The notes under the pieces were generated by a model that searched no databases, was not told the origin of the DNA, and saw only the letters and a list, made by a program, of their open reading frames with translations. From an uncultured Bryobacterales bacterium (lineage in GTDB: Bacteria; Acidobacteriota; Terriglobia; Bryobacterales; Bryobacteraceae), in contig CALMAV010000202.1 in NCBI GenBank assembly GCA_937859895.1, forward strand, positions 1-5,374: a DNA stretch of 5,374 nucleotides, read 5' to 3'. This document shows, piece by piece, positions 1-5,374 of the stretch. Made by a program: the position numbers and the translations under genes. Positions within the stretch are counted from its first letter, which is position 1, and every line of letters begins with the position of its first letter.

Positions 1-1554
1 GGCCGCATCGACAACCGCCGTCAGGTCAGCCACTTCCTTGTCACCCCAATCAGCCGCAATCACTTCGCTGTACGCGTGACCTCGCCCTGTGCTGCCACGA
101 TAGTTCACATTCAGCAGGGCATAACCGTGTGCAGCAAACAATTGTCGATCAATCGAAAATCGGTGCTCATCCTGCGCTGTCGGCCCACCATGAATGAACA
201 GCAGCATGGGTGCTTTTTTACCGGTCTGATAACCCAGCGGCATCGTGAGCAGCCCATGAACATCGCTCCCGTCTTTGCTTTTCCCAGCTATATCCGCGGT
301 GGGAGCAAGCTGCACCTGCGAAAGCAAAGCGTCATTATGAGCCGTGATTTTGCGGAGCTTACCTGTGTCCAAAGCGTAGACCTCTGGAGCAGCCAAATCA
401 GTGGACCAGAGCAGCGCTAAATGTCCACTGCCTTCAGAGAGACTGGTTGCTACGCCTGTTTCTCCGGTCAAGCGCTTTGCTTTGGTGCCGGATACTGGAA
501 CCTCGGCCACGTACTCCACTTGATCATCGGCAACCGTCGTCAACAGCGCTTTTCCGCTGTCCGTAAAGACCGGGGGCCCAACGTTGTTATCTATGGATGT
601 GCTCACTAATGCAGCAGCGCCACCCACGGCTGGCACGACCGCCAGACGGGTTGCCTCGTATGCCGTGTAGTGTTTGGCAAGACCCTGGCGATATGCGATT
701 TGCCGACTATCCGGACTCCACACCAACGGCCCGCTATCTCTACCTTCAAAAGTAGTCAGCTTACGCACGGCCGACCCGGGCTTTGCGTCAACAACGAAGA
801 CATCGTCGTTTGCGGTCCGGTCTGCGTCGGGCGCGTCGTGATTGCTGATAAAGGCAATCTGCTTCCCATCCGGCGACCACTCAGCTTCACGCTCTTCAAA
901 CTGGTCGTCTGCTGTTAGCTTGTTCAGCTTCTTGGTCGCTATGTCAAACAGAAACAGATGATTCCGCTTGTCTGTGAGATACCCTTCAATGTCTTGCTTG
1001 AAATGGTAGCGATCAATAACAATGGGCTTAGGAGGCTTGGGCTTTGCACCTTTCTCAGGCTCCGGCTCGTCTTTGACACGAAGACTGAGCAGCAACTGCT
1101 TACCATCGGGTGACCAACGGTACTCCGATAGATTTTCTTTGACATCAGTCAACTGCCGAGCTTCGCCACCACGGCGATCGAGCACCCAGACTTGCGAGCC
1201 TTTAGCAATCCCCGGACGATCTGAAGTAAAAGCAATATAGCGCCCATCTGGACTCCACCGGGGCGACCCTACCGAAGCCCCCTCTCCCGATGGCAACCCA
1301 AAGGTCAGCTGCACGTCTTCGCTTCCGTCCCAATTGACCATCCAAAGATCGGTTATGCTCTTGTCCTCCGCTGTATCAACATGAGAGACGGTGTACGCAA
1401 TCAATTTCCCATCAGGAGAAACCTGTGGCGCACCCACCCGTAACATTCGCGAGAGATCGTCGAGGTTCATGCCCCGCTTCGCCGTTTGCGCCACCGACAC
1501 GGAAACAACCAGGGAGAGGATCGTTGCTCGCGCCGCTAACCGCTGAAAATTCAT
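1..1554 (-). CDS. S9 family peptidase (prolyl oligopeptidase / acylaminoacyl-peptidase type), secreted, C-terminus cut by window edge
   Basis: I read this frame directly on the minus strand: 518 codons without a stop from the ATG at 1554-1552 to the window edge. S9 peptidases are serine hydrolases that cleave short peptides or blocked N-terminal residues. Residues 1-22 look like a Sec signal peptide (Arg5 and Arg9, then a hydrophobic run ending VSVAQ), which favours this start and an exported protein. Residues 40-400 carry repeated beta-propeller blade motifs: VSPDGK (45), WSPDGR (100), WSPDGK (147 and 226), WSPDSR (279). A Glu/Lys/Pro-rich linker lies at 162-178. The alpha/beta hydrolase domain begins near 430, with HGGP at 455-458, NYRGS at 484-488 and WGDKEVADL at 503-511. 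The family usually has about 650-700 residues, so roughly 150 residues with the GxSxGG serine, Asp and His lie outside the window. No clear Shine-Dalgarno precedes the ATG, which sits in a hairpin. It follows the MBL gene by 53 bases, so co-transcription is likely. Family call secure; exact specificity unknown. Confidence 0.93.
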   Translation of the reverse strand, partial: MNFQRLAARATILSLVVSVSVAQTAKRGMNLDDLSRMLRVGAPQVSPDGKLIAYTVSHVDTAEDKSITDLWMVNWDGSEDVQLTFGLPSGEGASVGSPRWSPDGRYIAFTSDRPGIAKGSQVWVLDRRGGEARQLTDVKENLSEYRWSPDGKQLLLSLRVKDEPEPEKGAKPKPPKPIVIDRYHFKQDIEGYLTDKRNHLFLFDIATKKLNKLTADDQFEEREAEWSPDGKQIAFISNHDAPDADRTANDDVFVVDAKPGSAVRKLTTFEGRDSGPLVWSPDSRQIAYRQGLAKHYTAYEATRLAVVPAVGGAAALVSTSIDNNVGPPVFTDSGKALLTTVADDQVEYVAEVPVSGTKAKRLTGETGVATSLSEGSGHLALLWSTDLAAPEVYALDTGKLRKITAHNDALLSQVQLAPTADIAGKSKDGSDVHGLLTMPLGYQTGKKAPMLLFIHGGPTAQDEHRFSIDRQLFAAHGYALLNVNYRGSTGRGHAYSEVIAADWGDKEVADLTAVVDAA

Positions 1555-1590
1555 TTCAGCAGTCTAGCAGCCGAGTTCAGTTGCTCGGCT
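1542..1590 (-). promoter_or_regulatory. Two consecutive hairpins in the leader of the S9 peptidase, the second containing its start codon
   Basis: Read as minus-strand RNA, the first hairpin has a perfect 7-bp stem (AGCCGAG at 1590-1584 with CUCGGCU at 1575-1569) and an 8-base loop. Eight bases later a second perfect 7-bp stem (GCUGAAA at 1560-1554 with UUUCAGC at 1548-1542) closes a 5-base loop. The AUG of the peptidase (1554-1552) straddles the end of this stem and its loop. Neither hairpin is followed by a U-run, so a simple intrinsic terminator is unlikely. The place, between the MBL stop and the S9 start with no obvious ribosome binding site, fits control of translation initiation or mRNA processing. 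That role is inference; the pairing itself is seen. Confidence 0.5.
1556..1583. repeat. 28-base direct repeat, copy A (matches 2801-2828 at 27 of 28 positions)
   Basis: The 28 bases starting TCAGCAGTCT and ending GTTCAGTTG recur at 2801-2828 with one difference (T at 1565, C at 2810). Weaker similarity continues on both sides: leftward to 1522, into the first codons of the S9 gene, and rightward through the MBL stop codon to about 1682. This copy is the working leader of the S9 peptidase gene. See the relic entries for the second copy. Confidence 0.9.
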
Positions 1591-1607
1591 CGTGATCTTA
1601 TTGGTCG

Positions 1608-2753
1608 TTACGCCTCGCCCAACACAAACTTGGTACCCACGTAGGGCCTAATCACCTTTTGCGGGAAAACGCGTAAGGCTTCAGCAATGAAAACTTCTCC
1701 GGTGCAGTGCATCGGAATAAGATACGTGGGATCGATTTTAGCGAACTCCGCAACAGTTCGACGCGCTTCAGCCTCCGTCCGCGGACGTACTAGATGAAAC
1801 CCGCCAATCACCGCATGCACTTTGTCGATGCCCGAAATCTCTTGAGCTCTTCGAACTGAATTGATAACGCCGCGATGACTACAGGACGCAATGACTACCA
1901 ATCCAAGGTTTTTAACAACGAAGCAAGTAGCGAGTTCGTGCTCGCCGTCATCTGGAATCTGCTTCGCCCCTCGCTTCGAAGGGGAGAGAGCGCTTGCGTC
2001 ACACCCCACACCCGGCCGCATCTGGGTCGGTATTGCAGCGCGCTCGAAGCTGGCAAGAGGAATCGTTCCGGTTGTAAATGCATGACCGCCCAGTAGCTGC
2101 GGAGTAGATGAAATGCGAACGTCAAACCCAGCCTTTGCCAACTGTTCCCGATCGAGCGCTCCCATAATCTGAGGCGGCGTGCTGACCATCGCTACTCGTT
2201 GGCAAAAGACCTCCTCACCTCCAACGACCAGTGGAAGCTTTCTTATAGAGCCATTCATGCCGTCAAAAAGCCCGGTGAAACCGCCGTAGTGGTCCAAGTG
2301 CCCATGGCTCAGAACGGAGGCGTCCAAAGATCTCGGGTCAATCCCAAGCAGCGAGAGATTACTATGAATCACCTCCGGCGAGTAACCAAAATCAACAAGC
2401 ACACGCCTGGTTACTGGACCAAGGCTAGACTCCGCTAATACCGAAAGGCCAAATTCGGCCATCAGCGGCCGACGCGAAAGTGATGCTCCGGACGAGACAC
2501 CAGCGTTGCGCAATATCTTTAAGCCTGGAAGACTTTGATCCGGCAGAAATGGACCGAAGGTGGCATTGTCCACGACAACTTGCAGGCTGACCTCATCCAC
2601 AGGAGGGATCTCAAGGGAGGGAGAGTTTTTCCCGCGTCCTAAGTGCACCAAACACAATCCAGCACTAGACGCGAGGAAACCTCTCCTATTTATGGAAACC
2701 GCCGGCCTGACCATTGTGTTCATATTTTCAAATGAGTGGGGTACGGACAGCAT
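1608..2753 (-). CDS. Tat-exported MBL-fold metallo-hydrolase, DHPS-like group
   Basis: The product has 381 residues from the first ATG. The N-terminus carries a twin-arginine signal (NRRGFL at 22-27, then a hydrophobic stretch to about 38), implying folded, metal-loaded export. Starts at Met11 (2723) or Met14 (2714) would also keep it, and no start has a convincing ribosome binding site. The metallo-beta-lactamase metal site is clear: LVDFG at 119-123, then H150-G-H152-L-D154-H155. Later come a CSHRG motif (291-295), IGGFHL (316-321) and MHCTGE (348-353), which supply further metal ligands. The pairing of CSHRG, GGFH and HCTG is characteristic of the group that includes the archaeal dihydropterin (DHPS-like) MBL proteins. 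In bacteria the substrate of exported members is not established, so no reaction is claimed. It lies 53 bases upstream of the S9 peptidase on the same strand, probably in one transcript, and is bracketed by the 28-base repeat. Fold and export confident; role unknown. Confidence 0.93.
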   Translation of the reverse strand: MLSVPHSFENMNTMVRPAVSINRRGFLASSAGLCLVHLGRGKNSPSLEIPPVDEVSLQVVVDNATFGPFLPDQSLPGLKILRNAGVSSGASLSRRPLMAEFGLSVLAESSLGPVTRRVLVDFGYSPEVIHSNLSLLGIDPRSLDASVLSHGHLDHYGGFTGLFDGMNGSIRKLPLVVGGEEVFCQRVAMVSTPPQIMGALDREQLAKAGFDVRISSTPQLLGGHAFTTGTIPLASFERAAIPTQMRPGVGCDASALSPSKRGAKQIPDDGEHELATCFVVKNLGLVVIASCSHRGVINSVRRAQEISGIDKVHAVIGGFHLVRPRTEAEARRTVAEFAKIDPTYLIPMHCTGEVFIAEALRVFPQKVIRPYVGTKFVLGEA

Positions 2754-2767
2754 CGCACACCACGATG

Positions 2768-2828
2768 CGTTGCAGGGGGCGCCAATCGCCGAAATCCGTC
2801 TCAGCAGTCCAGCAGCCGAGTTCAGTTG
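2768..2828 (-). pseudogene. Relic of an S9 peptidase leader and first codons (repeat copy B)
   Basis: This stretch aligns with 1522-1583 over its whole length: about 50 of 62 positions match with a single one-base gap. The 28-base core 2801-2828 is nearly identical; the part matching the first ten or so codons of the S9 gene is more diverged. The peptidase ATG corresponds to ACG here (2799-2797) and the lost base shifts the frame, so it cannot encode the peptidase N-terminus. It ends about 15 bases before the first MBL start codon, so it now forms part of the MBL leader. As minus-strand RNA it can still form counterparts of both hairpins (2835-2829 with 2820-2814; 2805-2799 with 2794-2788). 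It may be a pure scar or a retained leader element. Confidence 0.7.
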
Positions 2829-2848
2829 TCCGACCTAACTTGTCTCGT

Positions 2849-2912
2849 TTATGCGCTTCGCACACACGAGCTTGGTATCCACCTATGCTTGATAACCGCG
2901 CGTGAAAGCCTC
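2849..2912 (-). pseudogene. Relic of the 3' end of an MBL-fold hydrolase gene
   Basis: The minus strand resembles the last 25 or so codons of the intact MBL gene (1608-1682). GTGGATACCAAGCTCGTG (2879-2862) gives V-D-T-K-L-V where the intact gene reads V-G-T-K-F-V. A TAA sits at 2851-2849, where the intact stop would be, but small indels leave it out of frame. Upstream, GAGGCTTTCACGCG (2912-2899) matches the codons for E-A-L-R-V, with a deletion of about 10 bases in between. Its order relative to the S9 leader relic (2768-2828) is the same as in the intact pair, which supports one duplicated block. I could not trace MBL homology convincingly beyond 2912, though 2960-3000 has faint similarity to the HCTGE-coding part. 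No function is expected. Confidence 0.6.
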
Positions 2913-3290
2913 AGAGCCAGGTGCCTAGCTCCAATCGAGGCGTCCATATACTCTCGAGATGAATGAACCATCGAGCAGCACTGCACAACTTTTCACCCGA
3001 GCAATGGGTGTGCTGTCTGACTTACTCAGTAAATATCTTGATGACTAACTACAATTATCCCAAATAAGCGAGAAAAGGCATTAGTCTTTGGTTGATCTGA
3101 AGTCTCCTCGAAGGTCCGTGCTCGTCCGCTTGGCAACTAAACTGCTAAATGAACGTGGTCTAGGTACCTGCAGTAGCTAAAGACAAAGAGAAGAATCTAT
3201 AGCTTTTCTATTAACACCGAGATTACAAGGGCGCCTATTGGAATTTTTCAGGTCCAGCGTACTCCCGTGGGTAAAGGCAGCAGAAATTCC
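2913..3290. other. Intergenic stretch with no recognisable gene
   Basis: About 380 bases between the MBL-end relic and the hairpins upstream of the GlcG-like gene. It looks more AT-rich than the flanking genes and has frequent stops in all frames on both strands. I found no tRNA, CRISPR, insertion-sequence end or clear promoter. Because the hydrolase pair and the GlcG-like gene diverge from here, it should hold promoters for both, and TATA-like hexamers do occur (for example 3200-3205), but none has a well-spaced good -35 partner. It may also contain decayed remains of the duplicated MBL gene body that I cannot recognise. Confidence 0.5.
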
Positions 3291-3312
3291 GAATGACATG
3301 ATCTCGTCATTC
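3291..3312. repeat. Perfect 7-bp inverted repeat, 8-base loop
   Basis: GAATGAC (3291-3297) is the reverse complement of GTCATTC (3306-3312). There is no T-run on either side, so terminator function is unlikely. It lies about 110 bases upstream of the GlcG-like gene in the divergent intergenic region. It could be an operator or chance; nothing in the sequence decides. Confidence 0.35.
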
Positions 3313-3333
3313 AGATTCATCGGTTAGGTAAGT

Positions 3334-3351
3334 GGGGCGTTAAGACGCCCC
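3334..3351. repeat. GC-rich palindrome, REP-like
   Basis: GGGGCGT (3334-3340) pairs perfectly with ACGCCCC (3345-3351) across a TAAG loop, giving a very stable stem in either strand. No U-tract follows in either direction, so it is not a classical intrinsic terminator. The GGGGCG...CGCCCCTAC layout resembles extragenic palindromes found in many copies in some environmental bacteria. Whether it is repeated in this genome cannot be seen from one window. Confidence 0.5.
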
Positions 3352-3419
3352 TACTGCGACTCCGCCACGTTACACCTTTAAACAAAGATTGTGACTGTGA
3401 GGATGGGATACCTTCGATC

Positions 3420-3842
3420 ATGATCACTGAATCCACAATCGAATATGCAGAGGCGCGCCGTGCTATCGACGCCATTCATGCTGAGGTGCTGAAGCGTGGG
3501 AAAGCCGGCGTGATCGTGGTCTGCGATGCCCATGGGGATCTGATTGCTCTAGCGCGTATGGACGGCGCTCCCCTCTCCTCCATCACCATTGCCATAAACA
3601 AGGCCTACAGCGCTGCACGGGAGAAGAAGCCAAGCAAAGAGATAGGTGACGCCTCACGCAGACCTGACAAGGGTTTCGACATTGGCTACTTCGGAGATCC
3701 GAAGTTCACTGGCTGGGGCGGCGGGATGCCAGTTTGGAAGGACGGCACCGTTGTTGGTGCAATCGCTGTGAGCGGTTTGCCGCAGGCCGAAGACATTGAA
3801 CTGGCGGAGCTAGGTGTTTCAATCATTCTCGAAGCAAGCTAA
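3420..3842 (+). CDS. GlcG/HbpS family protein (putative heme- or cofactor-binding)
   Basis: The product has 140 residues, the usual size of a single GlcG/HbpS-like domain (Pfam Haem_degrading family). Family hallmarks are visible in order: VVCDAHGDLIALARMDGA (33-50), with the D-x-x-G turn and R-M-D-G-A, then the helix AINKAYSAA (58-66), the glycine loop GWGGGMPV (98-105), GAIAVSG (113-119) and the acidic EDIELAELG (124-132). Some members bind heme (HbpS); GlcG itself is named from the glycolate operon, but no glycolate genes lie here, so the symbol is not assigned. There is no signal peptide, so it is probably cytoplasmic. The ATG start is supported by the conserved start of the domain. The ribosome binding site is weak: GAGG at 3399-3402 lies 17 bases away, and GGGA at 3405-3408 is better spaced. 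It stands alone, divergent from the MBL/S9 pair and convergent with the alpha/beta hydrolase, 25 bases between stops. Family confident, function uncertain. Confidence 0.93.
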   Translation: MITESTIEYAEARRAIDAIHAEVLKRGKAGVIVVCDAHGDLIALARMDGAPLSSITIAINKAYSAAREKKPSKEIGDASRRPDKGFDIGYFGDPKFTGWGGGMPVWKDGTVVGAIAVSGLPQAEDIELAELGVSIILEAS

Positions 3843-3867
3843 ACTCAGTCCCTCAAACGTTCGACGG

Positions 3868-4824
3868 TCAGTGGGCCTGCAGAAATCCATTGACTACCGA
3901 CGCATATTTATCTGGCTCCTCGTAGTACGGCAGATGCCCGCTGTGCTCAAAGAAGACCAACTGAGCGCCAGGGATGCGGTGGGCGACATCCCAGGAAACG
4001 TCGGGCGTAACATTCAGATCGAAGCGACCTTGCAAAACAAGCACAGGAAAACGGAACTGAGCCATTTGGGGCATCAAGTCAAGATGCTCAATCGCCTTCG
4101 ACACTGCATCCCCTACCGCCGGCGTGGACCCAAGATCAGACGCGTTGCGGAGGTAGCGTTCGCAAAGCTCAGGCGAGTAGAAAATCATTCGGAAATGCGC
4201 ACGCAACTGCCCATCGGCGGCTTTGGTGTCTTTATCAGGTCCCGAAAATTTTTCAGCTTGCGCCTTTGCGTCCGAAATAACATCCGGGTAAACCTCGTTG
4301 AGACGCGGGTGAAGACTCGCGAAACCTGGGGCAGCCGAGTCGGACAGGATCAAAGCTCGGACGTGACTGGGATAAGCGCTGGCATACGCTGAAGCAAGCA
4401 GCCCACCGTAAGAATCCCCGACCAAATTCACCTTGTCAACATGCAGTAAGGCGCGAACGGCTTCGAGGTCCGCTATCTGAGCGTCCATGGTCTGCGGAGC
4501 TCCAGGTTCGTTCATTCTAGAGGCACCAGTGCCTCGCTGATCGTAAAAGATCACCTGTCGGTGAGCCGCTACTCGTCGCGTCCATACGTCGTTTTGGATC
4601 AGGTAGACATGGGAAAGTCCCGGGCCTCCGTTCACTGCAATTACCGGCGTGTCGGACGACATCGCCCCATAGGTGAATGTGGCAATGTCGACTTCTGGCG
4701 TGTGAACAGTCATCGTCTTAGGTTGGGGCACTTGGTCCTTGCCTGAAGCGGAAGCCAGGCAAACGAAGCCGACAAGAGCCGAAAGATTCCAGACGCAACG
4801 CCTCATGAGGGGTGCTTCGCCCAT
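3868..4824 (-). CDS. Secreted alpha/beta hydrolase, proline iminopeptidase-like (S33 type)
   Basis: The product has 318 residues and the fold of S33 peptidases and related hydrolases. Numbering from the first ATG: oxyanion-loop motif NGGPG (65-69), DQRGTGAS (95-102), nucleophile elbow GDSYGG with Ser138, acid Asp269 in GRFD, and His297 in HSGHLPYYEEP. The full catalytic triad is present. DQRGTG-S is typical of proline iminopeptidases, which remove N-terminal proline, but many paralogues act on other small amides or esters, so specificity is open. The usual first His of HGGPG is Asn here. Residues 7-27 (MRRC then a hydrophobic run ending LASASG) look like a signal peptide, so Met7 (4806) may be the true start. 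GGGCGAAG, eight bases before Met7, is a passable ribosome binding site, and none is clear for Met1. It follows the LolA-like gene by 8 bases, implying an operon with coupled translation. No terminator is visible after it. Confidence 0.92.
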   Translation of the reverse strand: MGEAPLMRRCVWNLSALVGFVCLASASGKDQVPQPKTMTVHTPEVDIATFTYGAMSSDTPVIAVNGGPGLSHVYLIQNDVWTRRVAAHRQVIFYDQRGTGASRMNEPGAPQTMDAQIADLEAVRALLHVDKVNLVGDSYGGLLASAYASAYPSHVRALILSDSAAPGFASLHPRLNEVYPDVISDAKAQAEKFSGPDKDTKAADGQLRAHFRMIFYSPELCERYLRNASDLGSTPAVGDAVSKAIEHLDLMPQMAQFRFPVLVLQGRFDLNVTPDVSWDVAHRIPGAQLVFFEHSGHLPYYEEPDKYASVVNGFLQAH

Positions 4825-4832
4825 CTACCGGT

Positions 4833-5374
4833 TCAATGTTTTGGCCCGTTCGGCAGCTCAAACACCTTCGCAGGCAGGCTTCCGTCGGCTTCCACCGTGT
4901 TGGCAAACATCTGGAAAGTCTTATAGCCATTCCGGGAACGCTCCACCGTGAATGGCCACATCACCCCACCGCCAATATCTCGATACTTGTCATAATCCAA
5001 AACCTCGTCATTCTTGTACTTACTATCCGGATCCAGGTAGCTGAAAGTCTCGCGAAGCGGCAGGTGCGTGTTGTGATCAAAGTACACCCGAATGGTCTGG
5101 CGCTCCGAATCGGTGATATCAACAATCTCGACATGCCGGCTTACATACACCTCACTGCCGACGAAATCAAAGTAAAGTCCCGGCTCGTGATACCGATACT
5201 TCAGAAAGTAGAGTATGTCGTTCTGCATGGTCTTGACATACCGGTGCCACTTCTCCTCTTCGATCGGCCGTGCTCCGCGAAACGTTATGTCCCAAGCCCG
5301 ATTTTCCAAATATAGATACGAATAATCGAGCTTCTTGCCCAGGAACTGCCGTTCGCGAATCGCAACGCCGTCTT
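4833..5374 (-). CDS. LolA-like outer-membrane lipoprotein-sorting type protein, N-terminus cut by window edge
   Basis: The frame stays open from the TGA at 4833 to the right edge, giving the last 179 residues; the true start lies outside. A TTG at 5309 is internal, since coding sequence (DGVAIRERQF...) continues upstream of it. The sequence is rich in alternating beta-strand patterns: VEIVDITDSERQTIRVYFD, then LPLRETFSYLDPDS, then DYDKYRDIGGGVMWPFTVER, then a terminal LPAKVFELP. This arrangement (substrate-like half-barrel strands, D-x-x-T-x-L-P-L-R, Y-R-x-I-x-G-G-x-x-W-P) is that of proteins annotated in Acidobacteriota as outer-membrane lipoprotein-sorting proteins related to LolA/LolB/VioE folds. 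True LolA carries lipoproteins across the periplasm; for this branch the cargo is unknown. A signal peptide would be in the missing part. It is the upstream partner of the alpha/beta hydrolase (8-base gap). Confidence 0.75.
   Translation of the reverse strand, partial: DGVAIRERQFLGKKLDYSYLYLENRAWDITFRGARPIEEEKWHRYVKTMQNDILYFLKYRYHEPGLYFDFVGSEVYVSRHVEIVDITDSERQTIRVYFDHNTHLPLRETFSYLDPDSKYKNDEVLDYDKYRDIGGGVMWPFTVERSRNGYKTFQMFANTVEADGSLPAKVFELPNGPKH

Noticed and set aside
76..1240. Plus-strand open frames at 76-420, 421-609, 670-918 and 1022-1240, plus a minus-strand frame at 939-1145
   Set aside because: All overlap the uninterrupted S9 peptidase frame on the minus strand, and their translations show no domain-like pattern.
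1569..1590. Hairpin as intrinsic terminator of the MBL gene
   Set aside because: No U-run follows the stem in the minus-strand direction.
1556..2828. The MBL gene as a transposon or insertion sequence bounded by direct repeats
   Set aside because: There is no transposase or terminal inverted repeat, and the similarity extends into gene ends on both sides, which fits a segmental duplication better than target-site duplication.
1875..2905. Several open frames over the MBL gene on both strands, including 1895-2125 minus and 2199-2438 plus
   Set aside because: They are shadows of the MBL gene, whose metal-binding motifs and signal peptide are unmistakable.
2736..2966. Plus-strand open frames around 2560-2966 reaching into the intergenic region
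   Set aside because: They run antisense across the MBL start and the relic region; no motif, no ribosome binding site.
3403..3423. Six-codon mini-frame whose TGA overlaps the GlcG-like ATG (a possible leader peptide)
   Set aside because: The only Shine-Dalgarno-like bases (GAGG) directly abut its ATG, so it could hardly be translated; likely chance.
3814..4392. 192-codon plus-strand open frame
   Set aside because: It is antisense to the alpha/beta hydrolase, low in recognisable pattern and overlaps the GlcG gene end; the opposite strand has a full catalytic triad.
4812..5315. 167-codon plus-strand open frame near the right edge
   Set aside because: It is antisense to the LolA-like coding sequence, which continues open past 5315 to the window edge.

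Overview
The window most likely comes from an Acidobacteriota-type (Terriglobia-like) soil bacterium. This is an inference from gene content and intermediate GC by eye, not a database match. Pointers are a secreted S9 peptidase with a WSPDG beta-propeller, a LolA-like 'outer-membrane lipoprotein-sorting' type protein, and Tat- or Sec-exported hydrolases in short collinear pairs. It holds five protein-coding genes. Two run off the window edges and are partial. Most other open frames are antisense shadows.

Layout. Minus strand, 2753 to 1: a Tat-exported metallo-beta-lactamase-fold hydrolase of the DHPS-like group (1608-2753), then 53 bases downstream a signal-peptide-bearing S9 family peptidase (1554 to the left edge, catalytic triad outside the window). 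Centre, 2768-3419: a non-coding stretch with a decayed copy of the hydrolase/peptidase junction, about 480 bases with no recognisable gene, and two short perfect hairpins. Plus strand, 3420-3842: a GlcG/HbpS-family protein. Minus strand, right edge to 3868: a LolA-like protein (partial) followed after 8 bases by a secreted proline-iminopeptidase-like alpha/beta hydrolase. The last pair converges on the GlcG gene with only 25 bases between stop codons.

The most notable observation is in the hydrolase/peptidase region. The sequence joining the end of the hydrolase gene to the start of the peptidase gene (about 1522-1682) appears a second time, degraded, just upstream of the hydrolase gene (about 2768-2912). 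It carries a hydrolase 3' end, a near-identical 28-base leader core (27/28) and the first codons of a peptidase gene whose ATG has become ACG. This looks like the scar of a tandem duplication of the two-gene unit. In both copies the leader can fold, as minus-strand RNA, into two consecutive hairpins. In the intact copy the second hairpin contains the peptidase start codon. Most stem differences between the copies keep base pairing in the transcribed strand only, so a translational control element is possible but not shown.

Functionally the genes suggest envelope or periplasmic peptide turnover and small-molecule hydrolysis. Substrates cannot be deduced from the sequence.
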